A DNA stretch of 64,000 nt from Margaritifera margaritifera (Eukaryota; Mollusca; Bivalvia; Unionida; Margaritiferidae). The notes beneath the pieces are model-generated. The model saw only the letters and a list, made by a program, of their open reading frames with translations. It was not told the origin of the DNA and did no database searches. The DNA lies in contig JAQPZY010001297.1 in NCBI GenBank assembly GCA_029931535.1, positions 558,001 to 622,000 of the forward strand, given 5' to 3'. Below, in pieces: positions 24,300 through 35,558 of this stretch (position 1 is the first letter of the stretch; each line of letters starts with the position of its first letter). The translations under genes were made by a program, and so were the position numbers.

Positions 24300-25060
24300 C
24301 TTTTTTAAAACAAGAAGGTCAGGGTAAGCAAGTGTCGCACATTAATTGTCTTTGCTTCATAATGATTAATTCCAAGTATAAAGAGATTTTCAAGAGATTA
24401 CGGAAATATAAGCAAATGAAAAACTTTAACCAAAACCATAACACAAATCTTCCATAACTTTGACCATGACCCAAGGTAAAAAAAAGTAAGTGAGCATTTT
24501 ACATAATGAATAGTCCTGTCTCCTAATGATTCTTTCCAATTATAAACAGAATCTACCAAGGGGTCTATTAAAATAAGCAAATGAAAAACTTTAACATGAA
24601 AAAAATTTCTATGTGAAAATAAATTGTCTTTGTTTCATACTGATTAATTCCAAGTATGAACAGAATCCTCAATAGATTTAGGAAATACAAGCAAGTGCAA
24701 AACTTCAATCGAATCCCCAATGCAAATCTTCTATGATGGTGACCTTGATTCCAAGGGGCAAGCGAGGGTGTCACAAATGAATTGTCTTTGCTTTGTAATG
24801 ACTAATCCCAAGTATAAACAAAATCCATCAAGGGTTTAGGAAATATAAATTAACAAAATTTAACCAAAATGTTAACACAAATTTTATATAACTGTCCTTG
24901 ACCTCAAGGTCAAAGAGGAAACTTGTGTGTCAAAAAAATGAATTATTGTCTTAGTTTCATAATGATTCATCCCAAGTATATTGAGAATCTATCAAGAGGT
25001 TTAGGAAATATATGCAAATAAAAAACTTTAACCAAAACATTAATTGTGGACACTGATGCT
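24300..25060. repeat. Dispersed bivalve-type repeat, second locus
   Basis: About five degenerate copies of a roughly 170-bp unit: 'gtcacaaatgaattgtctttg', 'cataatgattaattccaagtat', 'atcaaggggtttaggaaatata', 'aaactttaaccaaaa'. It is colinear with 9240-10580 but lacks the 63-bp amplification. Confidence 0.75.
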
Positions 25061-25127
25061 GCCAATGAGAAAAAAACCCACTATGTCTACATTTTCCCAC
25101 TAACATAGGCTTGACAATAAAAAGTAC

Positions 25128-25253
25128 CTGTCCCTTTTCATCTTGGCTACCTTATCTCGAGACTGAATCACACACGACAACAAGTTGATGGCTATGGCCC
25201 CATCATTTTCATCATCAAGACCAAACATTGGTTCTATGGAAAAGCCATCACAT
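25128..25253 (-). CDS. FANCD2: FANCD2 exon I (126 nt, phase 2/2)
   Basis: Acceptor CTCTGTAG, donor ACAG/GTACTT. The exon reads CDGFSIEPMFGLDDENDGAI followed by AINLLSCVIQSRDK. Human has FPVKALYGLEEYDTQDG then IAINLLPLLFSQD; DGAIAINLL against DGIAINLL is the clearest match. Only the last base of the upstream glycine codon lies here. The exon closes with AG, completed as serine in exon J. Confidence 0.95.
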
Positions 25254-25379
25254 CTACAGAGATACAGATGAATATGAATCAGTTTAAACAAATGACATAC
25301 ATGTGTATCACTGAATGTAGGTTTTATGTCTGTATATGGCATTACAACAACATAGCTATCTGCTTACACTTTTAGTATA

Positions 25380-25600
25380 CACCGTATATACTCGTGTATA
25401 AGCCAATACCAACTGCAAACTGCATAGACTCAGATCTGCTGATGCATAATGTGCCTGCAGATCTTGGTCTTTGCAGTTTGTAAGGACTAATCAGTAGAAC
25501 AAACAACATAGACCCTGATCTGCCAGTGCATTATGCGATGGCAGATCAGGGTCTATGTTGTTTGCATTTGGACCCGGCTTACATGCGAGTATATACGGTA
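25380..25600. mobile_element. Palindromic MITE, copy 3 (full)
   Basis: The best copy: it starts ACCGTATATACTCGTGTATA and ends GCGAGTATATACGGT, so the terminal 14 bases are a perfect inverted repeat. The interior is itself an inverted repeat around TGCATTATGCGATGGCAGAT with AGACCCTGATCTGC and GCAGATCAGGGTCT arms. Confidence 0.88.
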
Positions 25601-26309
25601 GTAATATTACACCAATGTTTCAGTTCAATACAGCAACTGATATAGAAGATACAGGACTTTCACAAATTAATTTTTATTGCTGATGCCATGGAAAAAGTTA
25701 TATCCATATCTTCCCATTCAAAGGCAAGATAATCAGAAAGATTGGAACTCAATGAAAAGTCCAGGTATGTTATTTTCAAGCAAACACTATTATGGTATGA
25801 GTCTGACAAAGTCAAATAGAACTGAGATTTGTCATTATTATCATCATAATCATCAGTAGCAGTAGCAGCAGCCATGTAGCATTTCAGACTGACACCTACG
25901 GAGTCCAAGCATACTTTGTTCAAACCACTATTGATGAATCAAAACATTAAAAAAAAGTTAAATGGTAATTATTGTTTTGTGTCCGTACACTGTATATCCG
26001 AGTTTAAATTTGACAGAAAAATAATAACCAGATAGCAGACACTGCTCAACATTTACCTAATAGAAGTTTTGCAACACAACAATTCCACATTGAAATAGTC
26101 ACATTTGATTAACATACTTGCATGCTAATAGAAAATCTAACATGTATACGGTACACAGTGGAACTTGTTTATACTTAAACCCACCATTGGGTCAGTAAAT
26201 TTTGTTTGTTGAAACATGATTTCATTAAAAAATGTTAAAATGCATACATTTGAACATAATTCTAACTTACGAACATTAATACCTCGTTATATCCCCCAAA
26301 CTGCTAAAT
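25601..26309. other. Intron H-I, unassigned part
   Basis: The first part (25610-25660) matches 17150-17210, so it is a dispersed repeat. Short open frames at 25660-25923 have no recognised motif. Near 26290 'acctcgttatatccccc' resembles Tigger-type MITE ends. Confidence 0.4.
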
Positions 26310-26996
26310 TTGAGTTAGTACTGTGAATGGCACATTGCAAGCATGTTAATAATAGTGAATGGCACATTGCAAACATGTTAATAATAGTACTGTGAATGGC
26401 ACATTGCAAGCATGTTAATAATAGTACTGTGAATGGCACATTGCAAGCATGTTAATAATAGTGAATGGCACATTGCAAGCATGTTAATAATAGTGAATGG
26501 CACATTGCAAGCATGTTAATAATAGTGAATGGCACATTGCAAGCATGTTAATAATAGTACTGTGAATGGCACATTGCAAGCATGTTAATAATAGTACTGT
26601 GAATGGCACATTGCAAGCATGTTAATAATAGTACTGTGAATGGCACATTGCAAGCATGTTAATAATAGTGAATGGCACATTGCAAGCATGTTAATAATAG
26701 TGAATGGCACATTGCAAGCATGTTAATAATAGTGAATGGCACATTGCAAGCATGTTAATAATAGTGAATGGCACATTGCAAGCATGTTAATAATAGTACT
26801 GTGAATGGCACATTGCAAGCATGTTAATAATAGTACTGTGAATGGCACATTGCAAGCATGTTAATAATAGTGAATGGCACATTGCAAGCATGTTAATAAT
26901 AGTGAATGGCACATTGCAAGCATGTTAATAATAGTACTGTGAATGGCACATTGCAAGCATGTTAATAATAGTACTGTGAATGGCACATTGCAAGCC
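26310..26996. repeat. Tandem array with two unit lengths, 32 and 37 bp, about 20 copies
   Basis: The core GTGAATGGCACATTGCAAGC plus ATGTTAATAATA is followed either directly by the next copy (32 bp) or by an extra GTACT (37 bp). Long and short units are interspersed in runs. The last copy is broken at CCTGACACATG. Confidence 0.95.
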
Positions 26997-27002
26997 TGAC
27001 AC

Positions 27003-27760
27003 ATGTTTAATAGTCCTCTATATAGATAACTGAAATATTTTGCACAGAAACCGTTTCTCTTTTTTCATTTAGAATGACCTTGCCCTTTGCCCTTTTGACC
27101 CCCAAAATTGACATGCTTCTTCCTTACCCCAGTGCAAGTCATCCACAAAGTCTTAGCCAGGTCTATGATGAAGAACTAATGTTGTGTGGAAATAATTTTT
27201 CTTCTGTCAGTGACCTAGACCTTTGACCTTTTGACTCCCAAATCAATAGCCTTGCACAAAGTTTGGTCAAGGTATGTCACGTAGAATTCATGTTATTGTG
27301 CATAAACCATTTTTGTTATTCTTACAGTCAATGATCTTGACCTTGTACCTTCTGACTCCAAAATCAACAGTACACTAAGTACAAGCCATCCACAAAGCGT
27401 GGTAAAGATAGATGATGGACAAGTAGAATTATTGTGCAGAAACCCTTTTTCTTCCTTGTCAGTGTCTTTGACCTTTGACCTTTGGGCCTTGAAATTAATA
27501 GGGTTCTTCCTTACCCCAAGTGCAAGCTATCCACAAAGTTTCGTAACTGAAGATGGTGGAGAACCAGAGCTATTGTACAAAAACTGTTTTCCTTCTTTCA
27601 GTCACAATGACCTTGATCTTTGAGATTCTGAGTTCGAAATCAATAGTGTTTTTTTTTTTACCGCAAGTGCAAGCCATCCACAAAGTTTGGTAACTGCAGA
27701 TGGTAGACAACTAAAGTTATTGTGTGGGAACCAAATTGGCAACAGATGGACATCATGATA
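27003..27760. repeat. Roughly 130-140-bp repeat with TGACCTTTGACC motifs, about 5 degenerate copies
   Basis: Each copy has a 'gaccttgacctttgacc' type core, 'ttgactcccaaaatcaa', 'tccttaccccaagtgcaag', 'ccatccacaaagtttgg' and 'agaactattgtgcagaaacc'. This type is familiar from molluscan genomes (from memory). Open frames at 27399 and 27602 are shadows. The array ends about 80 bp before exon H. Confidence 0.8.
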
Positions 27761-27842
27761 TAATATGCTCTGCATTACGATGGGCATATAAAAACAGGTT
27801 CCACTGCACACATATAAGCAGTATAATAACTGATCACTTTAC

Positions 27843-27916
27843 CCTTGTGATGTTTCCTGAAGATCCACAACATACTCATCTTGAAAAGCAGCAGTCATGT
27901 TTTCAGATATCCAATC
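27843..27916 (-). CDS. FANCD2: FANCD2 exon H (74 nt, phase 0/2)
   Basis: Acceptor TTATTTCAG, donor AGG/GTAAAG. The translation DWISENMTAAFQDEYVVDLQ aligns with human EWVGHTICNDFQDAFVVDS. An unrelated plus-strand open frame covers the same bases and is a shadow. The exon ends with two bases (GG) completed by the first A of exon I. Confidence 0.93.
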
Positions 27917-29164
27917 CTGAAATAATGGGTTGTTTCCATGTGTATGATGATTTTTATTATCATAGTACAGTAAAAAAAAATAGTTATAGTTTTTTTATCA
28001 GTTATAATGTCCACTGCAAAGCCAACAGCAACTTTCTTCATAAATTGTATGAACAAATGTGGATGCAACAAATGTGTAAAAATAGTTCCATTGGATTTAA
28101 CATTCTAATATTACTTTCCCAGCCCATTAATTCTATTGTCTTAATGTTTTTCAAAAACATGTCCTGAGTGATCTCGGACATAGAGGTTATGACCTGAATT
28201 AATCTACTAAACTGTTCAGGGATGAAACAAAGTTTTAGAGTAAAATATGTTTCTTCGATAATACTTACTCAATCAAAATATGTTAGGAATACATATACTA
28301 ACTCACAAATCGATCCATCCCACGTTAAAAAAGATGCTCCCTACATCAATGTACAATAAATCTTTTGGCTCCTTTTAGTAACAGAACTGTTAAGCAGTTG
28401 TCTCCATGCCAAGATGGAAGTCAGACAAAATTGGTATCCACTTGGATAGAAGGACTGGTGCCAAATCCGGTCACTCATTAGTTATTAGTGGAATGGATGT
28501 GCATGCTCTTTTAGATATGTAAATGCGGGAAGAACTTGGAAGGGTGTGCCTGTATTATGATCAGGCAAGTATTATCAAAGAAACACATTTTACTCAAATA
28601 CTGGTTGCTTCTTTATATACATTATCAGATCATAATACATTAGGAGAATAGGTAAGAGGGGGAGTTACATCCCTTTATTCCAGAGTTGGTCCTGTCTCCA
28701 GTTTTATATTGTACCTGAAACAGCTGAATCATTTACAATATGGGGGTTAGCATATGGATTTATGCATGGATGCCAGTTTGGAGAATTTGTTTTTAAAAAT
28801 TATGCAAATCTAGTAGAAGTAAAGTAGCCTGCATTTTCACAAAGCTGCTGAACAACCAAATAAGGTAACCTGTTGCTCTGCTGATATAGGTCCCACCAGG
28901 TAAAGCTGAGCACTTTGGGATGAAAGGTCTCTGAGCTTGGATGATGTCAGTTAGGGAGCAATTGTGCTAAATTACTATGCTGGTGGGAACCAACCAAACC
29001 TTGTAATCCACTGTTGGCCAGGATGTGTAAGAAATTCATCTGGTCTTGGGTTAGTTCCTTGTAAGCTGAGTAGATAACCCATTGTATCCAAGATGACAGA
29101 GCCTCAACAAAAATATCCTCCCTTCCTTCTATGGGTAAGATCAAGCAATATTTCCCTATTTGAT

Positions 29165-29550
29165 TAGCAGTTTGCATTAGGTACCACTTCAGAACACTGT
29201 TTGCTACAGATGATCCTGTGATGAAGGGTCAAAAAAAAAGGGCAGTTTGCATTAGGTACCACTTCAGAACACTGTTTGCTACAGATGATCCTGTGATGAA
29301 GGGTCAAAAAAAAGGGGCAGTTTGCATTAGGTACCACTTCAGAACACTGTTTGCTACAGATGATCCTGTGATGAAGGGTCAAAAAAAAAGGGCAGTTTGC
29401 ATTAGGTACCACTTCAGAACACTGTTTGCTACAGATGATCCTGTGATGAAGGGTCAAAAAAAAAGGGCAGTTTGCATTAGGTACCACTTCAGAACACTGT
29501 TTGCTACAGATGATCCTGTGATGAAGGGTAAAAAAAAAAGGGCAGTTTCA
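29165..29550. repeat. 75-bp tandem array inside DIRS copy A, about 5 copies
   Basis: The unit GGGCAGTTTGCATTAGGTAC, CACTTCAGAACACTGTTTGC, TACAGATGATCCTGTGATGA, AGGGTC plus an A-run of 8-9. Successive starts are 75 bp apart (29240, 29315). The 107- and 118-codon open frames on the two strands are shadows of a period divisible by three. Confidence 0.95.
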
Positions 29551-29621
29551 AGACTAAGAACTGATTTCCCATGAGCAGGTGGAGAGAAAGCAGGATTTTC
29601 CTGGGAATCTACACTGCTAAC

Positions 29622-29624
29622 TTC

Positions 29625-29684
<60 letters not shown>

Positions 29685-30145
29685 GTCTTTATTTTCTGAG
29701 GGTAACACAATTAGTACAAAAACTAATCTCCCTAGTGGCCCTCAATTATTTACATATGTAAAGGCAAATATATAAAATACAGCTGGGAAACAAACATCAT
29801 ACAAACTAGGTATTCTGGAATAGTGTACACAAGAGCAACAGAGTATGGATTTAGCACTCAAACATGCATAATTGAAATGATTATTGTTTACACACACACA
29901 CACATATAACCACCCAGAGACATTTTATATAATATATACATTACAAATTTACAACAATGTTGGCCATAATCTGTTTAAGGATTTAGCACTCAAACATGCA
30001 TAATTGAAATGATTATTGTTTACACACACACACACATATAACCACCCAGAGACATTTTATATAATATATACATTACAAATTTACAACAATGTTGGCCATA
30101 ATCTGTTTAAGGATTTAGCACTCAAACATGCATAATTGAAACAAT
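29622..30145 (-). mobile_element. LINE 3' end inserted in DIRS, plus 132-bp tandem duplication
   Basis: It starts with an (AAT)n tract (29622-29683) followed by AAAGTCTTTATTTTCTGAGG. On the minus strand this is a 3' end finishing in AATAAAGACTTTATT and (ATT)n, typical of CR1-like LINE tails. From 29847 a 132-bp segment including CACACACACACATATAACC is repeated 2.2 times (starts 29847, 29979, 30111). Copy B of the DIRS lacks all of this. Confidence 0.6.
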
Positions 30146-30294
30146 AGGTCCTTGATTCATGATGTTTCCCACTTAAGGGGCATAATCAGGATTAGATGGC
30201 ACTCTGATTCCCTCGCTTTTGTGAAATATTTTGCAGATCAGATGGGTTGGGAGAAATGCATATGCATCAAAACTGTTCCAATACAGGAAGAGCA

Positions 30295-30348
30295 TTGATT
30301 GCCCAGTCTTTTGTATCTGGGACTGCCCAGTCTTTTGTATCTGGGACT
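30295..30348. repeat. 24-bp direct duplication
   Basis: TGCCCAGTCTTTTGTATCTG GGAC occurs twice in tandem inside the DIRS relic, duplicating eight residues of the eroded reading (PRYKRLG). Confidence 0.85.
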
Positions 30349-31010
30349 GGTGAGACAAAGATTGGGAGATTTCCATTCCATCTCATCACAAGAGGTCCAC
30401 AAGACGTCAACCTCAACAGATGGAGATTCAACTGAATACAGACATGTGAAGTCCATCAGGATATTATGTCCATTAGGACTCTAAACCTGCTTGGGATGTG
30501 GCAGACTTAGATGTAGATTTGTCGACAATGACAACACGTGAGAAAATCCCAAACAAGATTCAACTAACAACAGTCAAGCTGTCAGATAGAATGAGAACAC
30601 CTTTTGCAGACTGCTTCTGCAATGACTGAAATTCATTCACTACAGCTCGCATCTCCAGGAGACTGATGCATGATGAGTGCCCCTAAAGAAGCCAAACCCC
30701 ACTGACTTCTTGGAGGGAAGGCATGAGGTGGGCACCCCAGCTTGTTGTGCAAGCATCCATGCAGATCATAATTTCTGGCAGTTGACCTGCAACAGGATGC
30801 CCAAATTAAACCAAGTGAGGTCTTCCCATTTGCTGTGATAGGACCTCATATAATCTGAAACTTGGATCACTTGGTCCAATGGACAAAGTTTTGGCTGCCA
30901 CTGGGATAGGAGAATCATCTGCAGTGGTCTCGTGAACAGCAGGATAAGAAGACCAGCTGCCACACTGAGGAGACAACAGGGAAAAAAAATTCACAGGATG
31001 AAATTTGATT

Positions 31011-32223
31011 CTCTGAGCTATACACTACCAAGATGATTTTCAAGGCATGTTCATGAGCATGGTTTGTATAGCACCAGAGAGTTGTTTGACCAGATTTTTT
31101 CTTACAGAAATTGAAATTTCTCCATATGTTATTTTGCTTATCACTGCATGAATTGGAAGTAACTAATTAGCATGCCACTACAACAAAGGGATGCTATTCT
31201 ATCTGATAACTACTTATGTCATGTGTCATTTGATCCATCCAATTTTATCCCATTTAATTTATTTATTGCTTATTTCTGTAAAATAAGTAAATAGCAAAAA
31301 TTCTAAATTTAAAACATTATATATTTTATTTAGTTTTACATTTGTATTCCTTCAGATAAATTCAAGCAGATTTGGAAAATTTCAAAAAAAAATTAAAACC
31401 AACTTTTTCAAAATTAAAGAAGTTTTCAAGGCAACTCCCCAAATTCAATGATTTTTCAAGGTTGTAGGAAACCATGCTGAGTGAGAGTTTCAGTTTAAGA
31501 GGTTTTTGAACTCTATACCCAAGTCAGTGAAATGCTGGGATGGGTTGAGAATGGGTTTATCCTTGTTGCCAAGGAATCCAAGGCAAAGCAGAGGAAAAAC
31601 AAATGTTTGATTTGTTGAAACATTATAATTTGTTTGGTTCCCAGTTAAACATTATATCTAACTTTTACCATATACAACCAATGGAAAATCTTGTGAGGCT
31701 TGCTTACATAAAATTAGACCCATTCAGTTAAAACTAGTTTAGTTAATTTGATTTCCATATATCGAACAAGCAATTTGATAGAATTTTATTAATTGAAACA
31801 ATTCAATGAATCATTCAATAGTCAGCCAATGCCAATCAGCAATCATGATGGATAGGGTATGCCAGTTTGAAGCCTAAGTAGTTCTGGGAAACTTATGTAC
31901 AAAGCAATGTCCTACATTAATGGTATTGTCATTACAATGTCCATGGTTTCATTGCCACAGATCTAGAACTACTTATCCAATGCATTCTTGACAGCTAAGG
32001 TGTTAGCATTATATAGTCAGTGGAGGAAACCTGAAAACCCAAAAGAAATCACCAATCTTGGATTAGCAATCACTTAACTTTGCATCTATCAGAACCAGAG
32101 ACTGAACATGTTCTGCAGTGCTATACAGACTCTATATGGCCAAATTCAAAAATACCTTTGTTCAAACTCAAAATTTCAACTGTAGCTGGTTAGGAGTATG
32201 TTTTGTTGAGCATTTGCACCCAC
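31011..32223. other. Intron G-H, unassigned part
   Basis: Near 31380-31480 'ttttcaaggcaactcc', 'atttttcaaggttgtaggaaacc' resembles the right end of CAGGGTTCCCAC-type hAT elements. Otherwise nothing recognised. Confidence 0.35.
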
Positions 32224-32383
32224 CTCAATTTTTGCGTTCAGCTGACCCTTCATGATTACTGATGAAAGTTCATCCATGAAGAGAGATGCAGCTTCGGGTG
32301 TCTTACTGCTGCTGGTCTTTACCAACTGAAGAAGGCTGACCACCTGCCTGTACTGGTCCTCACTCAGAGAGCTTCCCTCAGCT
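32224..32383 (-). CDS. FANCD2: FANCD2 exon G (160 nt, phase 2/0)
   Basis: Acceptor TTTGCAG, donor GAG/GTGGGT. After one base completing a glycine codon the exon reads AEGSSLSEDQYRQVVSLLQL and continues to LFMDELSSVIMKGQLNAKIE. It aligns with human [20 protein letters not shown] and LYYDEFANLIQHEKL. The helix composition is conserved, with a serine-rich turn (TSSSKTPEA) replacing the human CSEQSPQA turn. Confidence 0.95.
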
Positions 32384-33368
32384 CTGCAAATAACAGCATC
32401 AAAAATTAAAAAATTTGTGCAAAATACTGATCTTCATTAAGGAAGCTCCCCTCATCCATAAAATACAGAATACAAATTGGACAAAGATTTGCCTTCACTC
32501 TGTGAGTTTTGGGAGTTTCCCTCATCTCTTTAAGTAAATACAACAGCAAGAGAATTTTACTAGTCCTAAATTAATATTGGAGGGAACATTTATCTTTATT
32601 GGCCTCCACTAGGAAATGAACATGAAAATCAATGTTACAAGTCCACACATCCTGTCTACATCAAACAGACCTTTTGAAAATTCTTGTACTGGTCCTCATA
32701 CAATGAGAATAGTTTTGTTTTCCAACTCCAACAGGACAATCGTAAAGAGTTTATCATATACCTATGATTTAATCTGCACCATGATGTTTGCTGTCTGTAT
32801 CTCCTTTGACAAAACAAGAAGTGGTCCTTAAAATGGCCATTGTCACCAGCCATCTTCCACTAAAAGGCTTTACGAATGGGAATTGGATGTAGTCAATCAT
32901 AGTCAATAACTCAGTAAAGTAAGTCAAAAATCTTTCTTAAAAATTATATCATATAGCAAATCTTGATTAATATGAATAGGTTATTAAGTGAGTTATGAAA
33001 AATATTGGACCCAAGGTCATGTGGCGCAGGATGCCCAACCTTGCAAGGGCATTTTATGCCACATGAACAAGGGCTCAATATTTTTAATACTCAGTCAATA
33101 ACCTTTTCATTATATACTTAAAAACAAGCATATCAATCATTCTGTTATGTTATAGGAATAATACAATTGAAACAAACAAATATTTCAACATTTATTGAAC
33201 ATTTTACACATCGTTCACTTAATGAATGAAACCTGAACACCGCGTAGTAATACGCACTACTTTACTGCTATGGAGGTGCATGCATACGTGGGGTGATTCT
33301 CATTCAATACTGAACGAAACTAAGTTTGTTAAAGAGAATGGAACGTCATGTAGCCAAAGAAACACAAC
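32384..33368. other. Intron F-G, left part
   Basis: Nothing recognised apart from a weak inverted pair around 33020-33065 (CATGTGGCGCAGGATGCCC / GGCATTTTATGCCACATG), perhaps a MITE remnant. Confidence 0.35.
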
Positions 33369-33632
33369 AAATATTGATACTAGGAATAATGACACAATAT
33401 TGATACTAGGAATAATGACACAATACATCAATGAATATTGATACTAGGAATAATGACACAATACATCAATGAATATTGATACTAGGAATAATGACACAAT
33501 ACATCAATGAATATTGATACTTTGAATAATGACACAATACATCAATGAATATTGTTACTAGGAATAATGACACAATACATCAATGAATATTGATACTAGG
33601 AATAATGACACAATACATCAATGAATATTGAA
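33369..33632. repeat. 38-bp tandem array, about 7 copies
   Basis: The unit ATTGATACTAGGAATAATGA CACAATACATCAATGA AT, with the first copies truncated and one copy carrying TTTG for TAGG. It lies in the intron between exons F and G. Confidence 0.93.
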
Positions 33633-34063
33633 GATACCATTATTAAAAAAGCTGAGCTAGAAAATTTCAGTCTTAGGATATCATTGTGATTGTCATGCAG
33701 CTGTCATGGTGGCTGGTAAATATGAAAGTGCAGTGTGCATCATGATTGTTGCCAGATTTGCAGATGGAGACCATTTCTATGTTACCTCCATAGATTTAAA
33801 TTCCTTCCATATAATATGCTTTAAAAAGTAAAATCTTCAGACAAACATCAAGGTCATTTGAAATTATTGTATTGACGGTAATTTTTGGTACACTTTTCAT
33901 TAGTTATTTTTTCAAATTGCAAATAATTTAATGTAAAAATTAAGTTTAATAGGTATCTAAAATTTGCAACATTTTCATCAGAAAAAGTTCTCCATATAAA
34001 CAATCATAAGGCAAATAAATAATTATGATTGTTATGGACTGATGATGTAGGAAAGATTAGAAA

Positions 34064-34828
34064 TCCTACAGTATGAGAGGAATGATAATACAATATGTGG
34101 AAGGACAATACAGTATGAGGAAGGACAATACAATATGAGGAAGGACAATACAGCATGAGGAAGGACAATATGGTATGAGAGGAAGGACAATACAATATGA
34201 GGAAGGACAATATGGTATGAGAGGAAGGACAATACGGTTTGAGGAAGGACAATACAATATGAGAGGAAGGACAACACAATATGAGAGGAAAGAAATTACA
34301 ACATGAGAGGAAGGACAATACGGTATGAGGAAGAACAATACAGTATGAGGAAGGACAATACAATATGACAGGAAGGACAATACAATATGAGAGGAAGGAA
34401 AATACAATATGAGGAAGCACAATACGGTATGAGGAAGGACAATACGGTATGAGAGGAAGGACAATACAGTATGAGAGGAAGGATAATACAATACGAGAGG
34501 AAGGACAATACAGTATGAGAGGAAGGACAATACAATACGAGGAAGGACAATACGGTATGAGAGGAGGGACAATATGGTATGAGAGGAAGGACAATACAGT
34601 ATGATAGGAAGGATAATACAATATGAGAGGAAGGACAATACATTATGAGAGGAAGAACAATACGGTATGTGGAAGGACAATATGGTATGAGATGAAGGAC
34701 AATACAATATGAGAGGAAGGACAATACAGTATGAGGAAGGACAATACAGTATGAGAGGAAGGACAATATGGTATGAGAGGAAGGACAATACAGTATGAGG
34801 AAGGACAATACGGTATGAGAGGAAGTAA
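34064..34828. repeat. GA-rich 20/22-bp tandem array, about 36 copies
   Basis: The unit GGAAGGACAATACAGTATGA with or without an extra GA, so 20 and 22 bp alternate irregularly. Strand asymmetry is strong (purine-rich on plus). Several long minus-strand open frames (up to 275 codons, Leu/Ser/Pro/Tyr-rich) are artefacts of the array. Confidence 0.95.
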
Positions 34829-35356
34829 GAGATAAAGTTGAAGGTTTGTCTGGTCACCTTCACAAGGGAGCAAAAGTTAATTTTATCATGCAAACTTCCA
34901 CACTGACCCGCATTCCTTTATAGTATTTGTTAATATCTCCCAATTATAGATTTGTGAGGAAATGTCGGCTATAGTTTGTTCTGTAAAATGTAGGGTACAG
35001 ATGAATTCATGGTTGGCACCATATTTTTGAAACTAAACACAATCTACAGCTCAAGTCACAAACTTATGGTGTTATGTAGCCTTGATTAAAAATAAGTTAG
35101 AAACTTTGAACTTAGTTGATCTTCCCTACTTACTATAGGTTCCTCTACTAAAATACTAAACTTACAGGATCTTCCCTGCTAACTATAGGTTCCTCTACTA
35201 GCATACAAAATTTCAATTATATAAGCATATTCCAAATATCATGTCTGAATTTAGAGTTTTCAGATTGAGCTTCAGTTTCCTGCTTAAAAAGTTTTTAGAA
35301 TATTATACTTATGAATGGCAGGCTGGGCAGATGCAGAGACTTCATTTCACTGCTTC
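34829..35356. other. Intron F-G, unassigned part
   Basis: A 50-60-bp imperfect duplication near 35115-35210 (GATCTTCCCTRCTWACTATA, GGTTCCTCTACTA). Nothing else recognised. Confidence 0.4.
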
Positions 35357-35558
35357 CCATATATACTCACTTATAAGTTGAGTCCAACTGTAAACTACAC
35401 ATACCTAGATCTGCCCTTGCATAATGCACTGGCAGATCTGGGTTTAAGCAGTTTGCTAGAAGTAATCAGTAGAACAAACAACATAAACCCTGATCTACAG
35501 CACATTACGCGACAGCAGATCAGGGTTTATGCTGCTTGCAGTTGGACTCGACTTATAA
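35357..35558. mobile_element. Palindromic MITE, copy 4, right end lost
   Basis: The left end CATATATACTCACTTATAAG, interior AACATAAACCCTGATCTAC and GCAGATCAGGGTTTATGC. The right end stops at GACTTATAA, where the hAT-type repeat starts with CAGGGTTCCC; the last ~16 bp of the MITE are missing here. Confidence 0.75.

Larger units (their letters stand above)
28380..31010 (-). mobile_element. DIRS-type retrotransposon relic, copy A
   Basis: Minus-strand readings from high to low coordinate: FTRPLQMILLSQWQPKL and PLDQVIQVSDYMRSY (RNase H-side segment of DIRS RT), then APRYKRLG-type and VLMHMHFSQPI (as in the 'DALS-x-W...AFPP' region), then at 29177-28947 the recombinase end (SWIQWVIYSAYKELTQDQMN, FLHILANSG). 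The order RT/RH then tyrosine recombinase is that of DIRS/Ngaro elements. Stops and frame changes throughout. Insertions at 29165-29550 and 29622-30145 interrupt it relative to copy B. Confidence 0.65.

Noticed and set aside
26310..26996. CRISPR-like array of regular repeats
   Set aside because: No unique spacers; units are directly adjacent in an animal intron. The same holds for the other arrays in the window.
27724..28167. 147-codon plus-strand frame
   Set aside because: Overlaps FANCD2 exon H on the opposite strand and has no recognisable domain.
29164..29574. Repeated-peptide frames of 107 and 118 codons
   Set aside because: Shadow of a 75-bp tandem array in a DIRS relic.
34004..34893. 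Overlapping minus-strand frames of 170-275 codons, Leu/Ser/Pro/Tyr-rich
   Set aside because: Three frames of the same GA-rich 20/22-bp array are open together; typical low-complexity artefact.
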